A stretch of 26,649 nt of DNA from JBFXAM01 sp050184295 (GCA_050184295.1 JBFXAM010000059.1:1-26649), one strand, 5' to 3'; numbered from the stretch's first letter, positions 8,514 through 16,433 are shown. A program made the numbers and translations. Notes: generated from the sequence alone by a model not told the origin.

Positions 8514-10694
8514 ATGCCCGTTGGCTCCGTCGTACCACCTCCCGTACGGCTTCCGCAACTGCGCACCGGCGGTGCGCGCGGCGCACACGGTGGCTCGTGC
8601 GGCACGCTGAAAAAGAGCCGGCGGTCACGGTGGCGCGCCGCGACGCTGATCGCGATCCACGTTGTGATCCTCGGCCACATCGCGCACTGGCTGTACACGG
8701 GTCGCACGATCACGCCGGTTGAGCCCAGCGAGGCGATGTTCACGCTCAACGACGGCCTCGTGAACGCGGGGTTCGTCCTCTTTGCGGGTGCGATTCTCGC
8801 CACGCTGATCTTCGGACGCTTTTTCTGTGGCTGGGCGTGTCACATCGTCGCGCTGCAAGATCTCTGCACTTGGCTGCTCAAGCGTATCGGCCTGCGCCCG
8901 AAGCCGTTCCGCTCGCGCCTGCTCGTTCTGGTCCCGCTGCTCGCGGCGCTGTACATGTTTGTGCTGCCGTCCGCGGTCCGCTGGTGGTCCGGCGCGGCCC
9001 CGCCGGACTGGCTGGCGCACGTCACGACGACCGACTTCTGGAAGACCTTTCCCGGGCCCATCGTGAGCGTGCTCACCTTCGTCATCTGCGGGTTTCTGAT
9101 CGTCTACGTTCTTGGCAACAAGGGGTTCTGCACCTACGGCTGTCCGTACGGCGGCTTCTTCGGGCCCGCCGACCTGCTGGCGCCCGGGAAGATCCGTGTG
9201 ACCGACGCGTGCGAGGGCTGCGGCCACTGCACGGCCACCTGCACCTCGAACGTCCGGGTGCACGAGGAGGTGCGCGACTTTGGCATGGTGGTCGACCCGG
9301 GGTGCATGAAGTGTCTCGACTGCGTCGACGTCTGCCCCAACGATGCGCTCTACTTCGGCTGGGGCGCGCCCACCGCGTTCCGCGGAAAGTCGCGCCGCGT
9401 CGCGCGCCCACCCGAAGCTGCGCCGCCGCGCCGCAAGTCGTTCGACTTCTCGTGGCCTGAAGAGCTGGGCATGGCGGCGATCTTCGCGACTTGCTTCTAC
9501 GCGTTTCGCGGACTCTACGATGCGATTCCGTTCCTGCTGACGCTCGGCATCGGCGCGATCAGCGCCTACTTGCTGCTCACGGCGCTCCGCCTGCTTTATC
9601 AGCCCAACGTCCGCGTCCACAACGCGCGGCTGCGATATCACGGCCGCATCACCCGTGCCGGCGCGGCGTATGCAGTCGCCGCAATGGTCTACGTCGCCTT
9701 TCTCGGGCATTCATCGATCGTGCAGTATTACACGCACGAAGGCGAGCGCTGGATGGCGCGTGCCGAGCGCCTCTATGCCCAACCCGGCGCGTCGCCGGAC
9801 GAGACCGACGCCGCTGTCGCGCGCAGCCGGGCTGCCTACCTGCGGGCGGAATCGCTCGGGCTGCTTCGCGTCGCCAACACGGAGGCGCAGCTCGGCGCGG
9901 CGGCGCTCTATCTCGAGGACACCGCCGAGACGGAGCGCCGCTGCCGCCGAGCGCTGGAGCTGAAACCGGACCACCTCGGCGCCCGGCTGACGCTTGCACG
10001 GCTGTACGAATATCAGAACGAGCCGGGTCGTGCGTTCGAGGAGGTGCGCGCCGCATTCGACGCCGACGCCGCCATCCGCGACCAGTCGCAGCGGCTGGTG
10101 CAGTTGGCGTTTGCGGCGCAGCGGCCGCGCGACGCCTTGAGCACGCTGGAGTCGGTCGCGCGGCGCAAGCCCCAGAACATCGACGTCCGCCTGGCGAAGG
10201 CGCTGTTGCTCGGTCAACTGGGCGAGGTCGACCGAGCGCTGGACGAGACGGCGGAAATCGTCGCCCTGCTGCCGCGCTCGGCGCGGGCCCGATTTCAGCA
10301 GGCCCTGTTATTGGCCGAGTCGAATCGGGTCGGGGATGCGATCGCGGGGATGCGTGCGGCTCTGGGAATTAACCCGGACTATGTCGAAGCCCGCCTCGTC
10401 CTTGGTAAACTGCTGCTAGGGTCCGGTCAACCGTCCGACGCGGCTGACGAACTCGGTCGCGCTCGGGAGCGCGCGCCGTTTCATCGCGAGGTGCTCTATT
10501 ACTGGGGGCAGGCGCTCGCCAACGCCGCTCGCCTCGACAGTACCTACGCAACGCTCGCTTCCGCCCCCGACGCCGAGCGCGTGGCGATCCAGTATGCGTT
10601 GGCGTTTCTGAGCCGCTGGCGCGGCGACCCGCCGGCGGCTGAGCGGCACATGGACAAGGTGCGGGCGACGCGTCCCGACCTGCCCGCGCCGTAA
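8514..10694 (+). CDS. Membrane-bound NapH/CcoG-like polyferredoxin fused to a C-terminal TPR domain
   Basis: 726 residues. The N-terminal half is a multi-pass membrane iron-sulfur protein. It has hydrophobic segments near 43-61, 83-103, 135-152, 180-200 and 338-360, two CxxxC motifs (FFCGWAC near 105 and FCTYGCP near 206), and two classical 4Fe-4S cysteine sets (C233, C236, C239, C243 and C264, C267, C270, C274). This layout is known from NapH, CcoG/RdxA and other electron-transfer polyferredoxins. After two further hydrophobic segments (to about 400), residues 430-726 are tetratricopeptide-like helical repeats, probably outside the membrane and used for protein contacts. The start follows GGAAG with an 8-nt gap. 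The partner enzyme is not in the window, so the electron acceptor is unknown. The function (moving electrons across or along the membrane) is family knowledge; the fusion is seen directly. Confidence 0.88.
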   Translation: MPVGSVVPPPVRLPQLRTGGARGAHGGSCGTLKKSRRSRWRAATLIAIHVVILGHIAHWLYTGRTITPVEPSEAMFTLNDGLVNAGFVLFAGAILATLIFGRFFCGWACHIVALQDLCTWLLKRIGLRPKPFRSRLLVLVPLLAALYMFVLPSAVRWWSGAAPPDWLAHVTTTDFWKTFPGPIVSVLTFVICGFLIVYVLGNKGFCTYGCPYGGFFGPADLLAPGKIRVTDACEGCGHCTATCTSNVRVHEEVRDFGMVVDPGCMKCLDCVDVCPNDALYFGWGAPTAFRGKSRRVARPPEAAPPRRKSFDFSWPEELGMAAIFATCFYAFRGLYDAIPFLLTLGIGAISAYLLLTALRLLYQPNVRVHNARLRYHGRITRAGAAYAVAAMVYVAFLGHSSIVQYYTHEGERWMARAERLYAQPGASPDETDAAVARSRAAYLRAESLGLLRVANTEAQLGAAALYLEDTAETERRCRRALELKPDHLGARLTLARLYEYQNEPGRAFEEVRAAFDADAAIRDQSQRLVQLAFAAQRPRDALSTLESVARRKPQNIDVRLAKALLLGQLGEVDRALDETAEIVALLPRSARARFQQALLLAESNRVGDAIAGMRAALGINPDYVEARLVLGKLLLGSGQPSDAADELGRARERAPFHREVLYYWGQALANAARLDSTYATLASAPDAERVAIQYALAFLSRWRGDPPAAERHMDKVRATRPDLPAP

Positions 10695-10787
10695 TCCGGT
10701 CGCGCTGGCGGCGCGTCGGCCGCGCCGGCCGGTTTCGTGACGCGCGGTCCATCGGACCGCCACAACACCCTGGGAGTGGGAAAGCTC

Positions 10788-11903
10788 ATGCTTCGAACCC
10801 GCATTTCGGCCGTCGGATGTCTTGTCGCCGCGCTCTGGTTTGCCGGGCCCGCTGTCGCGCAAGAGGATCCGGCGCCCGGTCTGGCCGGCGCCGCGCTCGA
10901 CGCCCTGCACGACCGCTACGACGAGCACGGGCGCCGCATCAACCCCATCGCCGATCTCGCGGGCGCGCTGCGCGCCACGATTGTGACGCCGAACACGCTC
11001 GGCGGTGGATACACGAACAATATTGTCATCACCGGCTACTGGCCGCCGACCAACGAGATGCTCCGCGCTTGGAGCAGCAACGCGACGCAGAACCCCGGCG
11101 GCTGGGTCGGCGAGAACTGGGAGGGTCGCGGCTACAACGTCTACGCCTTCTTTCCCGAGTTCCCCGGCGGGCTCGGCCGCGGCACCGGCGACTTCGAAGT
11201 CGATTATCAGGATACATCCGCCGACTGGTGGAGCATCGTCCCCGCGCTGCGCCCGGTCGCGATCATCACGTTCAGCCGCGCCAACACCACCAACGGCTGG
11301 GAGCTCGAAGGCGGCAATCGCACGTATGCGACCGGCCAGTGGAATAACGACTACCTCGCGCCGCTTCAGCCGACCAGCGACCTGCCGATCATCCAGCTGG
11401 AGCCGCCGCTGACGGTGCGCAATAGCACGCTGCCGATGCAGGCGATCGTGGACGCCGTCGCGGCCCAGGTCGTCGGCGTCAATCCCTTCACGACCGTTGT
11501 CGACGACGGCCGGTTTCTCTCGAACTTCATCGGCTATCACGGGTGCTGGTATCACACCATGCACGCCGACCCGCAGGACGCCTCGTGGAACGTCGCCTCC
11601 GGGCACATCCACGTCGGCATGAACACCAATATCAACGCCGCGATCCAGGCCACCGAGGTGACGCTCCGCGTGCTGATCGACCACGTCGACGCCGCGATCG
11701 CGGCGCTGCCGGTCCCCGGCGATCTCAACTGCGACGGCCTCGTCAACAACTTCGACATCGATCCGTTCGTGCTCGCACTGACCGACCCCGCGTCGTATGC
11801 GGCGGCGTTCCCGACCTGCGACATCAGCCGCGCCGACGTGAACGATGATGGTCTGGTCAACAACTTCGACATCGACCCGTTCGTGGCGCTGCTGACCGAA
11901 TAG
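10788..11903 (+). CDS. Secreted protein with a possible pyroglutamyl-peptidase (C15)-like domain and two dockerin-like repeats
   Basis: 371 residues with an N-terminal signal peptide (hydrophobic stretch about 8-24, likely cut after AVAQ). The middle part (about 76-300) starts with NNIVITGYWPP and contains ITFSRA...WELEGG (about 161-175), YHGCWYH (C253) and SGHIHVGMN (H275). The order and surroundings recall the Glu, Cys and His catalytic residues of pyroglutamyl peptidase I (family C15, motifs around LVTGFEPF, the Cys and FIHVP). This is inference from motif order; overall similarity is low. The C terminus (311-371) has two dockerin-like calcium-binding repeats, each with VNNFDIDPFV. The start is set by the signal peptide; an upstream extension of 17 codons lacks signal features. 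It stands 93 bp after the polyferredoxin gene, with no obvious functional link. An alternative is a structural exoprotein of unknown role. Confidence 0.8.
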   Translation: MLRTRISAVGCLVAALWFAGPAVAQEDPAPGLAGAALDALHDRYDEHGRRINPIADLAGALRATIVTPNTLGGGYTNNIVITGYWPPTNEMLRAWSSNATQNPGGWVGENWEGRGYNVYAFFPEFPGGLGRGTGDFEVDYQDTSADWWSIVPALRPVAIITFSRANTTNGWELEGGNRTYATGQWNNDYLAPLQPTSDLPIIQLEPPLTVRNSTLPMQAIVDAVAAQVVGVNPFTTVVDDGRFLSNFIGYHGCWYHTMHADPQDASWNVASGHIHVGMNTNINAAIQATEVTLRVLIDHVDAAIAALPVPGDLNCDGLVNNFDIDPFVLALTDPASYAAAFPTCDISRADVNDDGLVNNFDIDPFVALLTE

Positions 11904-11963
11904 GGGCATTGGCCCGACGAACGCACGGCCTGCGGATGACACGCCGCGGGCCCGGTCGTCCGG

Positions 11964-12117
11964 GTCGTGGGTCAGTTTGATCCGGGTGGTACGGGCGTCC
12001 AGCCCCGTTCATGTTCTTTCGGGTGGTACGGGCGTCTCGCCCGTTCATGCGGGAGACACGGGCGAGCCGCCCGTAGCACCTTTTCAAATTCACTCTTTCG
12101 CGAAACGGACCCACGAC
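11964..12117 (-). repeat. MITE-like palindromic repeat, copy 2 (intact ends)
   Basis: The element is bounded by GTCGTGGGTCAGTTT at the left and AAACGGACCCACGAC at the right, a 15-bp inverted repeat with one mismatch. Inside are one and a half palindromic arm units with GGGTGGTACGGGCGTCTC and CGGGCGAGCCGCCCGT, and the GTGAATTTGAAAAGG-like stretch near the right end when read on the minus strand. It lies in inverse orientation to copies 1 and 3. A target duplication is not clear, because the flanking GTC/GAC extends the inverted repeat itself. Confidence 0.8.
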
Positions 12118-12359
12118 CGTCGCCCGGTCCCCGGTTGTCGCATCGCGGCACTTCTCCGCCTTCGACAGCGTCCGTGTTCTTCGCGACCGCACCGGGCGCG
12201 CGGCGGCTGGCGCCCGCGGCGTGCCGCGCTGTCGGCGCGCGGAAACAGGAGTGGGCCGCGCGGCGGGCGACGGCGGGGAAGAACGCCGTCAGCGCCGCCG
12301 CGCGGCGGGTGGAAAGGTCATCCGGGCCCCAGGGGCGGCGGCGCGGTTCCGCGGAGGTC

Positions 12360-12388
12360 TCGTCAAGCGGGCGGCGTTGCGGTACGAT
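12360..12388 (+). promoter_or_regulatory. Weak promoter candidate for the gene at 12433
   Basis: TCGTCA (-35-like, 4 of 6) is followed after 17 bp by TACGAT (-10-like, 4 of 6) and then an AT-richer stretch GATGAGAATTCC. It lies about 45 bp before the start codon. This is a consensus match only, assuming a sigma-70 type factor. Confidence 0.3.
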
Positions 12389-12432
12389 GAGAATTCCTAG
12401 AAAAAGCCGACATCCTTGGAGGAGGCGCCGCC

Positions 12433-12759
12433 ATGGCGGACCGCAAGCCGCAGATCAACTTCCAGGTCGACCCGCCGATGAAGCTGCTGTACGAAGAAGC
12501 GAAGTTGCAGGGGCACTGGGTGACGCGCTTCTGCGCCGCCGGGCTGCTGTTGATGGTCGAGGACGCGCAGGTTCGGGCCCACGCGCTCGATCGGCTGCGC
12601 GACTGGGAGGCCGAGTACGCCGACGCGGATCCCGAGGAGATCCGCGGCTTCGTGCGCGGCGCCGGGCGCGCGATGCGAGCCGGTGCTCGAGGTACGAAGC
12701 TAATCCGGCGAGCTCTGCCGGCGAAAAGAAAGGCAGGACGCGCTGGATCCGCAGGATGA
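12433..12759 (+). CDS. Small protein of unknown function
   Basis: 108 residues starting MADRKPQINFQVDPPMK. The start is well supported: GGAGGAGG stands 7 nt before the ATG. Residues 1-80 have gene-like GC3 codon use and predict a short beta strand (INFQVD) followed by helices (KLLYEEAKLQGHWVTRFCAAGLLLMVEDAQVRAHALDRLRDW). The opening strand then helix could suit a ribbon-helix-helix DNA-binding protein, but no diagnostic motif is present. From about residue 82 the composition becomes basic and codon use loses its GC3 bias (KLIRRALPAKRKAGRAG), so the tail may be an unselected read-through or arise from a junction. It stands alone with its own promoter candidate. The family is not recognised. 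Confidence 0.7.
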   Translation: MADRKPQINFQVDPPMKLLYEEAKLQGHWVTRFCAAGLLLMVEDAQVRAHALDRLRDWEAEYADADPEEIRGFVRGAGRAMRAGARGTKLIRRALPAKRKAGRAGSAG

Positions 12760-13229
12760 CGGCCTCGGGGGCCGCCGCGGGGACGGGTACGCTTCGCGAC
12801 ATGCGGGCCTCACTTCCGATGTGCTCGCCCCGCGCGCCCGGGGCGCGACTGCGATCGGCTCGGGGCGAAACTGCGAGCGGCCTGCCGTCCGTGGCAACCG
12901 ATTCCGTGGCCTGCTGCGCCCGCAACACGTCGGGGGTGGCATTCGCGCATGCGAATCCGTCACAGGTCACATAGTACGGTATTTGTTAGGTATCGGCAAG
13001 CCCTTTTTCGAGACTTTTCTCCGTCGCGGGAACCCGGCCCCAACCACAGCCGTGCCCGCGTCGACGGGCTCACGCACGGCCCGTCGCTGACACGTTTTCG
13101 GACCGATCCGGTACCCGGGAAACACCTGATTTCAGGTGGACGCCTTCGGGCCTCGGCTGCCACCTGCGTCCGCGGCTTGCCGAGCCCGCGCTGTTCCACC
13201 ATGCTGTCACTGCGTTTCAGGGAGTCACG
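12760..13229. other. Non-coding region with an antisense ORF candidate and an AT-richer stretch
   Basis: No secure gene. On the minus strand an ATG at about 12801 is preceded by GGAAGTGAGG and starts a short frame (MSRSVPVPAAAPEAV...LRIQRVLPFFSPAELAGLASYLEHRL) with gene-like codons. The frame then runs antisense into the gene at 12433 as Arg-rich shadow, so it may be a truncated small gene. The stretch 12965-13020 (around TAGTACGGTATTTGTTAGG) is clearly AT-richer than its surroundings and probably contains a promoter. A 16-bp palindrome is at 13123-13138. Confidence 0.45.
13123..13138. promoter_or_regulatory. Perfect palindrome CACCTGA-TT-TCAGGTG, possible operator
   Basis: Two exact 7-bp arms separated by TT lie about 90 bp before the transglutaminase-like gene. 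The length and symmetry suit binding of a dimeric regulator. A transcription terminator is unlikely, because the arms are short and no T-run follows. No regulator gene is adjacent, so the assignment is inference from the symmetry. Confidence 0.35.
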
Positions 13230-14138
13230 ATGCCGTCCGCTGCCATTCGACTCTGGGACGCCTGGCATGCCGGCCCCCGCCGCCATCGTTGGCCGCTGAA
13301 GGTCGCGCTGTTCCTCGCGGTCGCGTTGCTCACCGTCTATCCACGCGTCGACTATCTGCCGACCTGGCTGGCGCGCCTCTCCGACATGAACAGCGTGCTC
13401 GATCCGCAGCACGCCGGCCTCGCCCCGCTTGAAGCCGACGTGCTCGCTGCCGCTGCGGCGCGCAACGTCACCACCGCGGCCGGCCTGCTGCCCATCGTTC
13501 AACAGGTCGTGCAGAGGCATGTCCCGTACGCGTTCGACTGGGACACCTGGGGCGTGATGGACTACCTGCCGACCGTTGACGAGACGCTGGCGCTGGGTCG
13601 CGAGGATTGCGACGGCCGCGCCGTGGTCGCCGCGTCGCTGCTGCGCCGGATGGGTCACGACGCGTGGCTGGTGAGCGACATACTCCACACCTGGGTCGCG
13701 ACGCCGGCCGGGCAGACGATGAGCCCGCGCGAGAGCGAGCAGTCGTTCGTCGCGACCGACCGTGGCACCCGGGCGCGCCTGTCTTCGGGCATGCTGCGCA
13801 ATCTCGCCAACGGCTTCGCGTTCGGCGTCACGGTGTTTCCACTGGCGCGCGAGATCGTGCTTGTCGCGGCGCTGGCGCTGCTCACGCTCCACCCGCGCTC
13901 GCCGCCCGCGCGCCGCGTCGTCGGCGTGCTGCTGATGTTCGGCGCGCTGGCAGTCGTACGCACCGTCGGCGGGCGTCCGGCCGACGGCGGCGTGGGCGGG
14001 GCGCTGGGGGTGTGGACCGGCGTGGGGATGGCGCTGTGCGGCTGGCTGCTGCTGCTGCTCAGAGGCGCAGCCCGAGCTCCGCGTTGCGATGCAGCGCCGC
14101 CTGGATCACCGGCAGGGGATGGTGTGCTCCGCGGTTGA
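13230..14138 (+). CDS. Membrane protein with a transglutaminase-like cysteine protease domain
   Basis: 302 residues. A hydrophobic segment at about 24-37 is followed by a presumably periplasmic transglutaminase-like domain. That domain has REDCDGRAVVAASLLRRMG, with catalytic Cys near 127, and DILHTWVATP, with His near 153. The third Asp of the triad is not obvious. Three more hydrophobic stretches follow (about 200-220, 232-250 and 262-285). The fold in this family makes or breaks amide bonds, or is a catalytically inactive scaffold; the substrate cannot be told. The start follows GGGAG with a 6-nt gap. The last 26 or so codons are antisense to the 3' end of the convergent cysteine-cluster gene and read as a charged, Pro/Gly-rich tail, so the true end may have drifted by loss of an earlier stop. 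Confidence 0.82.
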   Translation: MPSAAIRLWDAWHAGPRRHRWPLKVALFLAVALLTVYPRVDYLPTWLARLSDMNSVLDPQHAGLAPLEADVLAAAAARNVTTAAGLLPIVQQVVQRHVPYAFDWDTWGVMDYLPTVDETLALGREDCDGRAVVAASLLRRMGHDAWLVSDILHTWVATPAGQTMSPRESEQSFVATDRGTRARLSSGMLRNLANGFAFGVTVFPLAREIVLVAALALLTLHPRSPPARRVVGVLLMFGALAVVRTVGGRPADGGVGGALGVWTGVGMALCGWLLLLLRGAARAPRCDAAPPGSPAGDGVLRG

Positions 14139-14514
14139 TCCCCGGGCAGGTGAGGCCGGCCGACGCCCATGCCTCCGGCGATTCGAGGTTGGATTGCCAA
14201 AAAGGCCAGGTGCGGCACTGCACGGGGCGCGCCGCGTGCACAGTGCAGCGCGTCTTGCCGTTCGGGTCGCGCTGAAGAAACTCGCAGTCGCCGCCGTCGC
14301 GCTCGTGCAGGCTCCGCCGCCGCCCGACGCGATGAGTATGCCGTCGCGCAAACTCCTCCGCGCTCATCCCCAGCGCGGTCGCGAGCTGCGCGATCTCCGC
14401 GTCCGACACGTAGACGTATCCCGGCGGGCCGCTGCAACAGTTTCCGCACTGCGTGCAGTTGAACGAAAGGCCGCCGGCGTACCAGACGGGCGCTTCGGCG
14501 GGGGCGACACCCAT
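14059..14514 (-). CDS. YkgJ-family cysteine-cluster protein
   Basis: 151 residues. The N terminus has the family hallmark CTQCGNCC (C20, C23, C26, C27), followed by GYVYVSDAEIAQLATALGMS and later cysteines in GDCEFL, TRCTVH, VQCRTWPFW and LTCPG. YkgJ/UPF0153 proteins are thought to bind zinc or an iron-sulfur cluster through these cysteines; their reaction is mostly unknown. The start is supported by GGGAG 8 nt before the ATG. The gene overlaps the 3' end of the transglutaminase-like gene tail-to-tail by 80 bp. Its coding character is strong through the overlap (CPGINRGAHHPLPVIQAALHRNAELGLRL), which suggests this gene owns the shared segment. Confidence 0.88.
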   Translation of the reverse strand: MGVAPAEAPVWYAGGLSFNCTQCGNCCSGPPGYVYVSDAEIAQLATALGMSAEEFARRHTHRVGRRRSLHERDGGDCEFLQRDPNGKTRCTVHAARPVQCRTWPFWQSNLESPEAWASAGLTCPGINRGAHHPLPVIQAALHRNAELGLRL

Positions 14515-14666
14515 TCACGATTCTCCCGGTTTGCGGCGGCATTCGGCGCCGTGCCGCGGTGAACCGTCCGCGGGCCGGCGGCGGCGAGTGTAAGGGCGCG
14601 CGGCGGCGGTCGCGACCGGTTTCCAAGCCCGTTTCCGCCGACCCGGAAATTGCCGCGCGGGCGGGC

Positions 14667-14694
14667 TTGACGAATTCCCCGTCGCCCCTAATCT
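14667..14694 (+). promoter_or_regulatory. Promoter candidate for the acidic protein gene
   Basis: TTGACG (5 of 6 to the -35 consensus) and TAATCT (3 of 6 to -10) are separated by 16 bp, and the pair ends 48 bp before the ATG at 14743. The position is sensible for a short 5' leader. Assumes a sigma-70-like factor. Confidence 0.42.
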
Positions 14695-14742
14695 ACCCGC
14701 GCGCAGACCGATGCGCGAGGCCAGAAACCCAGGAGCAGCATC

Positions 14743-15141
14743 ATGTTCCGCAAGTCGGAAACGCCGGACTCCAGCGCCCGCGGGGGCCCCGGGCACCCGC
14801 TCGTCGACGAGCGTTGGCGCGGGGTTGGCGTCGAGATCGATGTCGAAGAGCACGAAGACGACGAGACACTGGAAGTGGACGAAGGCGCTGAGCTGGAGCC
14901 GGACGGCTTCGGTCACGAGACCGGCGAACTCGCCCGCGGGCCGGTGGACGCCGCCCGCCGCCGGGAGGAGGACGAGGAAGGCGAAGAGGAGGAAGAGGAG
15001 GAGGAATCCGAGTTCGAGGAGCTTGAGGAAGAAGACGCGGACGACGACGAAGACGAGTTTGACGACGAAGAGGAAGTCGCCGGCGACGATGAATTCGAGG
15101 ACGAAGCCGACGACGACTTCGGCGACGACGACGACGAGTAG
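14743..15141 (+). CDS. Highly acidic low-complexity protein
   Basis: 132 residues. The first 75 or so are mixed, including HPLVDERWRGVGVEIDVEEHEDDETLEVDEGAE. Residues from about 76 to the end are almost only Glu and Asp with a few Phe, Ala and Gly. It has no signal peptide or membrane segment, so it is probably a soluble, disordered polyanion. The start is supported by AGGAG 7 nt before the ATG, and a promoter candidate is upstream. Such tails can bind basic proteins, metal ions or nucleic-acid-binding surfaces, but nothing here identifies a partner. The open frame on the opposite strand here reads as poly-Ser and is clearly an artefact. Real coding is supported by the ribosome binding site and the ordered N-terminal part; the function is unknown. 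Confidence 0.72.
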   Translation: MFRKSETPDSSARGGPGHPLVDERWRGVGVEIDVEEHEDDETLEVDEGAELEPDGFGHETGELARGPVDAARRREEDEEGEEEEEEEESEFEELEEEDADDDEDEFDDEEEVAGDDEFEDEADDDFGDDDDE

Positions 15142-15329
15142 CTCGGTCCCGGTCGCACGTCCAGCGCTGATCGGTCCGCGCCCCGGTGCGCCGACCGCCG
15201 CGGAAAGTGCGCGGCGCTCGGCGTTCACTGCTTCCAATCGCGGCGCGCCCGCCGGGAAGGCGGAGGGCTGCGCCGCAGGAGCAGCGGCGCCCCTCAGTTT
15301 TCGCGGCCGCCCGGCCGATAGCGTTCCGT

Positions 15330-15746
15330 ATGACGCGCCGCACCGATTTGCCGACTCCGGTTGCCGAGCCCACCGTCCCCCCGCCTGCCAGCGCGGTCGA
15401 GGATCGTCGCTCCGACGACCGCCGATCGGCCTTTGATCGCCGCCGCGGCCCCGGCCGACGTCGCACCGACTATCGGCGCGCGGCCGAAGAAGGCCACATG
15501 AACGAGGAACAGCTCGCGTTCCTCATGGCCATGGACGAGTACAAGCGCGTCAACGCGCGGCCCTTCCCCACGCTGACCGAGGTGCTCGACGTGCTCCTCC
15601 ACTTGGGATACCGAAAGGTCGCGCCCGTCGGTGAGTTCCACCTCACGAAGGCGCGACAGACCCCCCCGCGCGGCCAGCGCGCCGCGTCCACGGCGGATGC
15701 GGCCGAAGAAACCGACGACCGCGACCCCGGCGACGACGCCGTTTGA
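15330..15746 (+). CDS. Small planctomycete-type protein with an Arg/Asp-rich N terminus
   Basis: 138 residues. The N-terminal 55 residues are disordered and contain repeated DRR units (VEDRRSDDRRSAFDRRR). A compact helical part follows (about 57-100): MNEEQLAFLMAMDEYKRVNARPFPTLTEVLDVLLHLGYRKV. I recall similar pairs of a DRR-rich leader and a YKxxNxRPFPTxxEVLxVLxxLGYRKV core in planctomycete hypothetical proteins, which supports the long form; this is memory of the family, not a search. An alternative start at ATG 15498 has a GAAGAAGG site 4 nt upstream, better than anything before 15330. The tail is polar and acidic. The core could be a small helix-turn-helix-like module. The molecular role is unknown. 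Confidence 0.7.
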   Translation: MTRRTDLPTPVAEPTVPPPASAVEDRRSDDRRSAFDRRRGPGRRRTDYRRAAEEGHMNEEQLAFLMAMDEYKRVNARPFPTLTEVLDVLLHLGYRKVAPVGEFHLTKARQTPPRGQRAASTADAAEETDDRDPGDDAV

Positions 15747-16064
15747 GCCTCTCACCGCCCGCCTGTCTCTCCACGGCTCTACAAACTCCGCCGCTTTAAG
15801 CCGGGCCGCACTGCCCGTGCGCGGCCTGATAATCGGCGCACGGGTTCCGGTTTCCAGCCGCTGGCGCGCGCCCGGCAGGCGCATCTCGTCTCCGTTGGAT
15901 CGGCGGCGCATCGGAACCTGCCGCGCCGCGCGATCTGCGGGGCCTCATGCTTGGCGCACGGCGTGCGGATGTGCGCCTCCGCGCCGGCTGCGCACGCGCA
16001 ACGACGCGCCGGTCCCGGTCACCTCCGCGGCCCCGTCACCGGGTGCGCGACCGTTTCGGCGGTT

Positions 16065-16372
16065 CCGACAGGGCCAAGCGGTGTCGCCACCGGGTGGAGC
16101 GAGGCCCGTGTGGGCCGCGCGGAACCCGTGGACAAAGTCGCGCGGCTCTCTGCGGCCCCGGCAACGACCGAGGGCACGCGGATCGTTGCCGCACGCATTC
16201 CTCCGCCCCATGCGGGGTGGTGGTGACGTTCCGAATTTCCGATCCCCGGGTCGCGCCGCTTGCGCGGCTCCACCGGTGGCGACACGCCGTTGCGCCCGCG
16301 TCGGATGGGCCCGCGACATCGCGATCGCGGCTGGCGCGGCTCCACCCGGCGCGACACGTCGTCGCCCCGTTG
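16065..16372. repeat. Second intergenic repeat family, three units
   Basis: The core GCTCCACC(C)GGTGGCGACAC occurs at 16267-16285 and, as GCTCCACCCGGCGCGACAC, at 16339-16357. Its reverse complement GTGTCGCCACCGGGTGGAGC is at 16081-16100. Flanks share a CGCCGCTTGCGCGG-type hairpin arm and GCCCGCG stretches. Two units are direct and one inverted. The units differ by several bases, so they are old or under loose constraint. No coding role is seen. Confidence 0.6.
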
Positions 16373-16433
16373 CGGCGAAATTCCACGCCCGCCAAAACTG
16401 TGGCGCACCCCGACAATTCCCCCGTTCCGGGCA

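Larger units (their letters stand above)
11904..12432. other. Non-coding region holding one MITE-like repeat
   Basis: Between the dockerin protein and the small gene at 12433. The repeat copy occupies 11964-12117. The rest (12118-12370) is extremely GC-rich with many short GCGC-type inverted repeats, and I see no credible gene in it. Long open frames start inside the repeat and run on, but their Arg/Ala/Pro-rich composition and lack of ribosome binding sites mark them as spurious. A promoter candidate for the next gene lies near 12360-12388. Confidence 0.5.

Noticed and set aside
12960..13892. 310-codon minus-strand open frame opposite the transglutaminase-like gene
   Set aside because: Antisense to a gene with catalytic motifs and a good ribosome binding site; composition typical of a shadow.
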